DNA of 64,000 nt, taken from the NCBI GenBank assembly GCA_028023455.1, contig JAQFVV010012394.1, positions 31,588,885 to 31,652,884 of the forward strand. The letters run 5' to 3'. How positions within the stretch are numbered: the stretch's first letter is position 1; each line of letters starts with the position of its first letter. Below, piece after piece: positions 59,960 through 64,000 of the stretch. The translations under genes and the position numbers were made by a program. This DNA comes from Epiperipatus broadwayi. Taxonomy: Eukaryota > Onychophora > Udeonychophora > Euonychophora > Peripatidae. Below the pieces are notes generated by a model. It was given only the letters and a program-made list of their open reading frames with translations, had not been told where the DNA came from and did not search any database.

Positions 59960-60450
59960 ACTCAAAATGGGCAGAAATGATTTCTGCCTATCTTATCAGT
60001 CAATCAATAGTGCTCTTTCCTATAGACAGGTTCAGACAGCAATTCTACTGGCAATTCATCCATTTCTCCCTTCTGTTCTTGTCATTGCCCAGATCTTCAA
60101 TTCCACATATCTCTTCCCATCTCTTAGATAATCTAATAAGATCAATCTTCTCCATCCTTTCTTCTTCTTTCTATTTACCTTTTTTTTTTCCAAACACTGT
60201 GTGTTATACTATTCTTTCTTCTTACAACCAATCTAGTATCTCTTTCTATCAGTGATTTCCTCGGTCAATCTTCTTTTTTTCATTTATTCTATCCGAAACT
60301 TCCTCAATTAATTTAGTCATCCAACTAATTAAATCCATTTTTTATATATCTACATCTCAAATGCCCACAATCTAGTCCTAATTCTTTTACTTAGTGTCCA
60401 TGTTTCACAACCTTACACGAATATATTTCATACAAAGCACTTCATAACAT
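59960..60450 (-). mobile_element. LINE C-terminal part, decayed
   Basis: On the - strand: GCETWTLSKRIRTRLWAFEM, YKKWI, EEITDRKRY, RRRLILLDYLRDGKRYVELK and MTRTEGRN. This is the LINE thumb-to-C-terminus pattern G.ETWT...R..L.AFEM...RRML.ISW..., GRRR......L. It lies 260 bases upstream of exon g and on the opposite strand to the gene. Confidence 0.68.
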
Positions 60451-60709
60451 CAATGAAATATTATGCAGCGAACTTTGAGCAATATATATATATCATAATT
60501 ATATATTACACGGTTAAATTATATAAATTTGTATTTAGATAGTTTTAATAAAAAAAAAAATTAATAATCGAAAGAATATTTCCACCTTTTTTAATGCATT
60601 TCATAAAATTATTGTTATTGATAGATATTATTTTAGCAATTGTGATATTTGTATTTTTTTCCACTGATTGGTTTTATTATTTAAAATGTTAATACGTTCT
60701 TTATTATAG

Positions 60710-60943
60710 CCCAAACTTAACATGGCGAGATATGCAGCATTTAGTAGTTTGGACCTCTGAATACACCCCACTAGCTGATAACCAAGGATGGATTACTAAT
60801 GGAGCTGGTCTTAAAGTTAGTAATCGTTTTGGATTTGGTTTGATGAATGCAGCTGCTTTAGTAGAAGCAGCAGATCCTAGTCGATGGGTTACAGTTCCTT
60901 TAAAATACGTATGTGAAGTCACTATTTACCAAGGCTTACCAAG
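60710..60943 (+). CDS. PCSK1-like: PC1/3-like convertase exon g, end of catalytic domain
   Basis: Acceptor ctttattatag. It completes Asn and encodes [40 protein letters not shown] and [20 protein letters not shown] up to [32 protein letters not shown] is close to PC1/3 wording. Two donors are possible. gtatgt at 60909 ends after KY. gtatat at 60944 keeps the Cys and a Pro-Arg pair expected at the start of the P domain. I prefer the second. The first is closer to donor consensus. A TA repeat and a palindromic element begin immediately after. Confidence 0.92.
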
Positions 60944-60957
60944 GTATATATATATAT

Positions 60958-61252
60958 ATGTAATAAGTGCGTTTATACGCAAACAATAGAGAAGCTTGTT
61001 ATTTCTATAGATTAAATACGGCTTAGCGCTTTTGAGAACTTTGGTGTTCTCACATTGAATATGAGAACACAATAAGTTCTTGAAAGCGCTAAGCCGTATT
61101 TAATTTATAAAAATAATAAGCTTCTCTATATTTGCGTATAAGAGCACTTATGAGAACGTCGTAAGTTCTCGAAAGTGCTAAGCCGTATTTAATTTATAGA
61201 AAGAACAAGCGTCTCTATAGTTGCGTATAAGCGCACTCATTACGTTTTTTTC
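60958..61252. repeat. Family F foldback element just after exon g
   Basis: taataagtgcgtttatacgc, aatagagaagcttgttattt and taaatacggcttagcgcttt are mirrored by aagcgctaagccgtatttaa, aataagcttctctat and gcgtataagagcactta. A second right arm follows in tandem (gaaagtgctaagccgtattt to gcgtataagcgcactcatta). It has one left arm and two right arms. It begins about 15 bases after the preferred donor of exon g. Confidence 0.9.
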
Positions 61253-61259
61253 ATTCTGT

Positions 61260-63005
61260 ATATGAAAAGTATAAACAGTTAATGTCATTATATATATATA
61301 TAAAGAAAACTAGCTCTATCTCTGTTTGTATTATTAGTAATAATACTATTATAACCACAAAATAGCTGTAAATTTTTTGTTACTATAGTATATTAGTATT
61401 CATCTTGACTTTTTTAAAAAGCATTGAGGAGCGTTTAAATCATGTCATAGTACTTAAAGGTCCTCTAAAAAGCAGTTTACATGTAACCTTAGTTTTTAGA
61501 CTTTTTTCTTCTAGAATAAAAATTAGATTTTCATGGCTTTATTAACTGAAAGTTTTTATTCTAAATACTTGTGTTTTTAAAATATTTAACTTATATTTTA
61601 CTGGCTTTATTGTAAAAAATCTAATTGTCTCTTTATTTGCTATATATGGCAACATTTGTGATTCATAAATGGTTGTAAGTCTCATATATTTCCTTATTTT
61701 TCTGAAATTAATAGGACAGCACTCGTTTACAATGGTGGTTCATAACAACTATATAATTCACTAAGAATATAGATGACCAAATATTAGATACGTTTGCACA
61801 TTTTTAAGCACTTAGTCTGCAGAAATTATAATATAAAAAAAGCCTACAAACTATTATATAAAACTTTCACTTCAACGCAGTAGCGTATTATTAAATCAAT
61901 AAGTTTTAGTAACTTTTCGAAACAAATTGTTATTGATTATTAATCTTAATTTTTTTACAACAATTCTCACAGGCAATTCATTACAGTTTTTTCCAATTGA
62001 ACCATAAATGTAACTATAATGGCAATATTAACTCAAACTAATGGCAAATACTACTAATAATAATTCATTTTCTTTTATTCAAATGCAAAACAACATATAG
62101 CCACTGACAGATGGCACATACAAATAGAAAACGTAAATAATGCTCAGTTTATATATTATATAATAATTAAATAAAGTAAGAAAAATACCTATATATAGAA
62201 GAAATTTAAGATAATCAAAAATATTTTCAAATTTAAAAATATTATAGAATTGTTTAATATCTAAATGAAAATGAGTCAATAAAAAATGTAATGGTGTAAA
62301 AAGGGTAGACTAATTAAAAGACAAAACTTAAATTAAATGGAAAGTCGTTGAGTATAAAAAAGAAACAGTCCCAATATATTGCATCTTAGATGCACTTATA
62401 AGAAATCAAACACTATCAGAGGTGTTTCATTCATAATTTTGCAAGGAAACTGAAGATCTCTATATTGCCGTTTGGATCTAAAATGAAAATTCTCTTTTTT
62501 TTTCAGACAATCTTATTTAGAGAATTTATTGAAAACAAATTACAAAAGATTAAAATCTTATTTGGAATTAGGATAATAATAATAATCATGTCTGTTTAAT
62601 GATAAAAATGAATATATTTTATTTTAGTTATTACTGTATTACTAAAATGTTTTAAAAGACATTGACATCCATTATGAAGGGTCTGATTTACCTGTGTAAT
62701 GCTGTGATTTTTGCTTGGACAAAACTTTGGTGTCATCTTTGTACATTTCGAGTCATGCAAGCTTAGTCACCTATCTCCAAGTTACCAAATCCTGGGCTAT
62801 TCCCATTTCTCCTATAGATCACTGTAATCCTCTTAGGTTATGCAATTCAGGATATGTCATCATTGAACTTTTTTCTTCTTCGAATACCATTTAATGTATC
62901 CTATTTTTAACCTTATTATATGAATTGTAATCAAATTACAAAATAAAATGTTCTATATTTTATAAAAAAATAAAATTAAAAACTTTACAGGTTAAGTTTT
63001 TCGGT
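61260..63005. other. AT-rich intron, nothing recognised
   Basis: No P-domain exon was found on +. A GC-richer stretch at 62670-62860 has no recognisable translation. Remaining sequence is A/T runs. Confidence 0.45.
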
Positions 63006-63009
63006 AGAG

Positions 63010-63735
63010 CTTATTAAATAGTCAGTTTACTTATTAATGGTAGGAAGACTTTTATTAAATATAACAATCAAAGGTTCACTTTATACAATTATAATTTGGG
63101 TGTACCTGAAGATAGCATTTTGGCTTCTTTATTATTCAATATGTATGCGGATGATCTTAAAGATTATCTTAAGTCCTCATATTTATTACACTATGCTGAT
63201 GATGATTTCAAATGGAAATAAAATGATTGATTAATAATTATATTGCTTGATGTACTGAAAATAAAATGTTGATTAATAAGGACAAATGTTCAGTAGTCTC
63301 ATATAGTAATAAGTCAAAATATTTAGGTCTCTTGTATTATATTAAAACTCATACAATTAAATATAGCACTTTTCAAAAGAAATCTAGATATTCTATTTAC
63401 AAATAATAGATCATTTCATGTACATGCTGAATTTATAATTAACAAAGATTTTAAAATTATGGGAATGATTTCTTAGATATGCAGATTCATTAACAATCAA
63501 TTAAAGTATAAATTGTTCAGAGCTCTTGTTCTTCCTATTATTGAATATGGATCTGTTATCTGAAATCTGCACTCAAAAAGAGATATTCTTAAAATTCAAT
63601 CCTTAGGAGAGAAATTTTACAGAAAAATCAATTTAAATAAAGATGATATATTATCTTTTGATTCAAATAGAAGAATGGGAGATCTGAAATTTTTATACAA
63701 AATTGTGTTAAAATCTGATATTAAATATTCCGTTT
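63010..63735 (+). mobile_element. Jockey/CR1-like LINE fragment
   Basis: On +: NLGVPEDSILASLLFNMYAD (63095 on, RT box B), LLHYADDDFKWK (box C YADD), INKDKCSVVSYSNKSKYLGL, then FRALVLPIIEYGSVI and HSKRDILKIQSLGEKFYRKI. It ends FLYKIVLKSDI. The order is that of RT through the C-terminal tail. Stops and frameshifts separate the pieces. Confidence 0.75.
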
Positions 63736-64000
63736 TATATAGCGGAATGTAAAACTACGACTTCAGTTTTTTTCTATCTTAAAATCTGTTATTCAGATAC
63801 TTAAAAATTTTCTCCATTGTTTAGGTTGTTGGATTCTGCTAATAAAAATTTTTGCAATAAAAATTATTTTAATTTAAATGATTAAAAATTATAATATTAT
63901 CTTGTTAAAAAATATATTTAATTTATTGTAGTGATAACATATATGGCTTTTTTTTCTTCTCATATTTGTAATCTATATTATTTGTGTATATTTTTGTTTT

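Noticed and set aside
59944-60255. Ser/Phe-rich + strand open frame
   Set aside because: It is the antisense of a - strand LINE C-terminus, whose motifs explain the sequence.

Overview
The window is AT-rich animal nuclear DNA (my impression by eye is roughly three quarters A+T). It lies almost entirely inside one large, intron-rich gene. Seven short + strand exons between 7609 and 60943 splice in consistent phase into about 308 residues of a kexin/furin-family proprotein convertase. The sequence reads most like PC1/3 (PCSK1), the neuroendocrine prohormone convertase. The catalytic His, oxyanion Asn and catalytic Ser are present. The exon with the catalytic Asp and the propeptide must lie upstream of the window, and most of the P domain downstream. 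Introns run from about 3.9 to 14 kb. No second host protein gene, true tRNA, rRNA or CRISPR was recognised.

The introns are packed with decayed mobile elements. They include: two long RTE-like LINE copies on the - strand (3.0-4.4 kb, 27.6-29.4 kb); RTE pieces on + (14.2-15.0, 20.5-22.6, 59.5-59.9 kb); a second LINE type resembling those often labelled tick transposon (2.1-2.4, 8.2-8.5, 8.8-11.5 kb); jockey/CR1-like LINE pieces (34.6, 37.6-39.8, 40.0-41.9, 63.0-63.7 kb); and Penelope-like elements (PLEs) with reverse transcriptase and GIY-YIG domains. One PLE pair forms a head-to-head inverted repeat of about 3 kb (48.1-51.2 kb). There are tRNA-derived SINEs of two types and many palindromic or foldback elements.

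The most interesting signal is RNA-level. Three short-repeat families (A, B, C) carry sequences that fold by eye as type I hammerhead ribozymes. Family A at 24482-24525 has an intact CUGAUGA and GAAA core, a 4-bp stem II, a 5-bp stem I and a NUH cleavage site. Its relatives show compensatory changes in stem II. Family B (5.9-7.1, 15.8-17.1, 26.2, 34.8-35.2 kb) and family C (41.0 kb) keep the same layout with different stem sequences. Self-cleaving hammerheads are known in animal PLEs and retrozymes, but here they sit inside palindromic units within introns of a host gene.

Organism: an invertebrate is likely, because of the PC1/3-type gene, AT richness, abundant PLEs and tick-like LINEs. A chelicerate such as a scorpion or spider is one possibility and a lophotrochozoan another. 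The sequence alone does not settle it.
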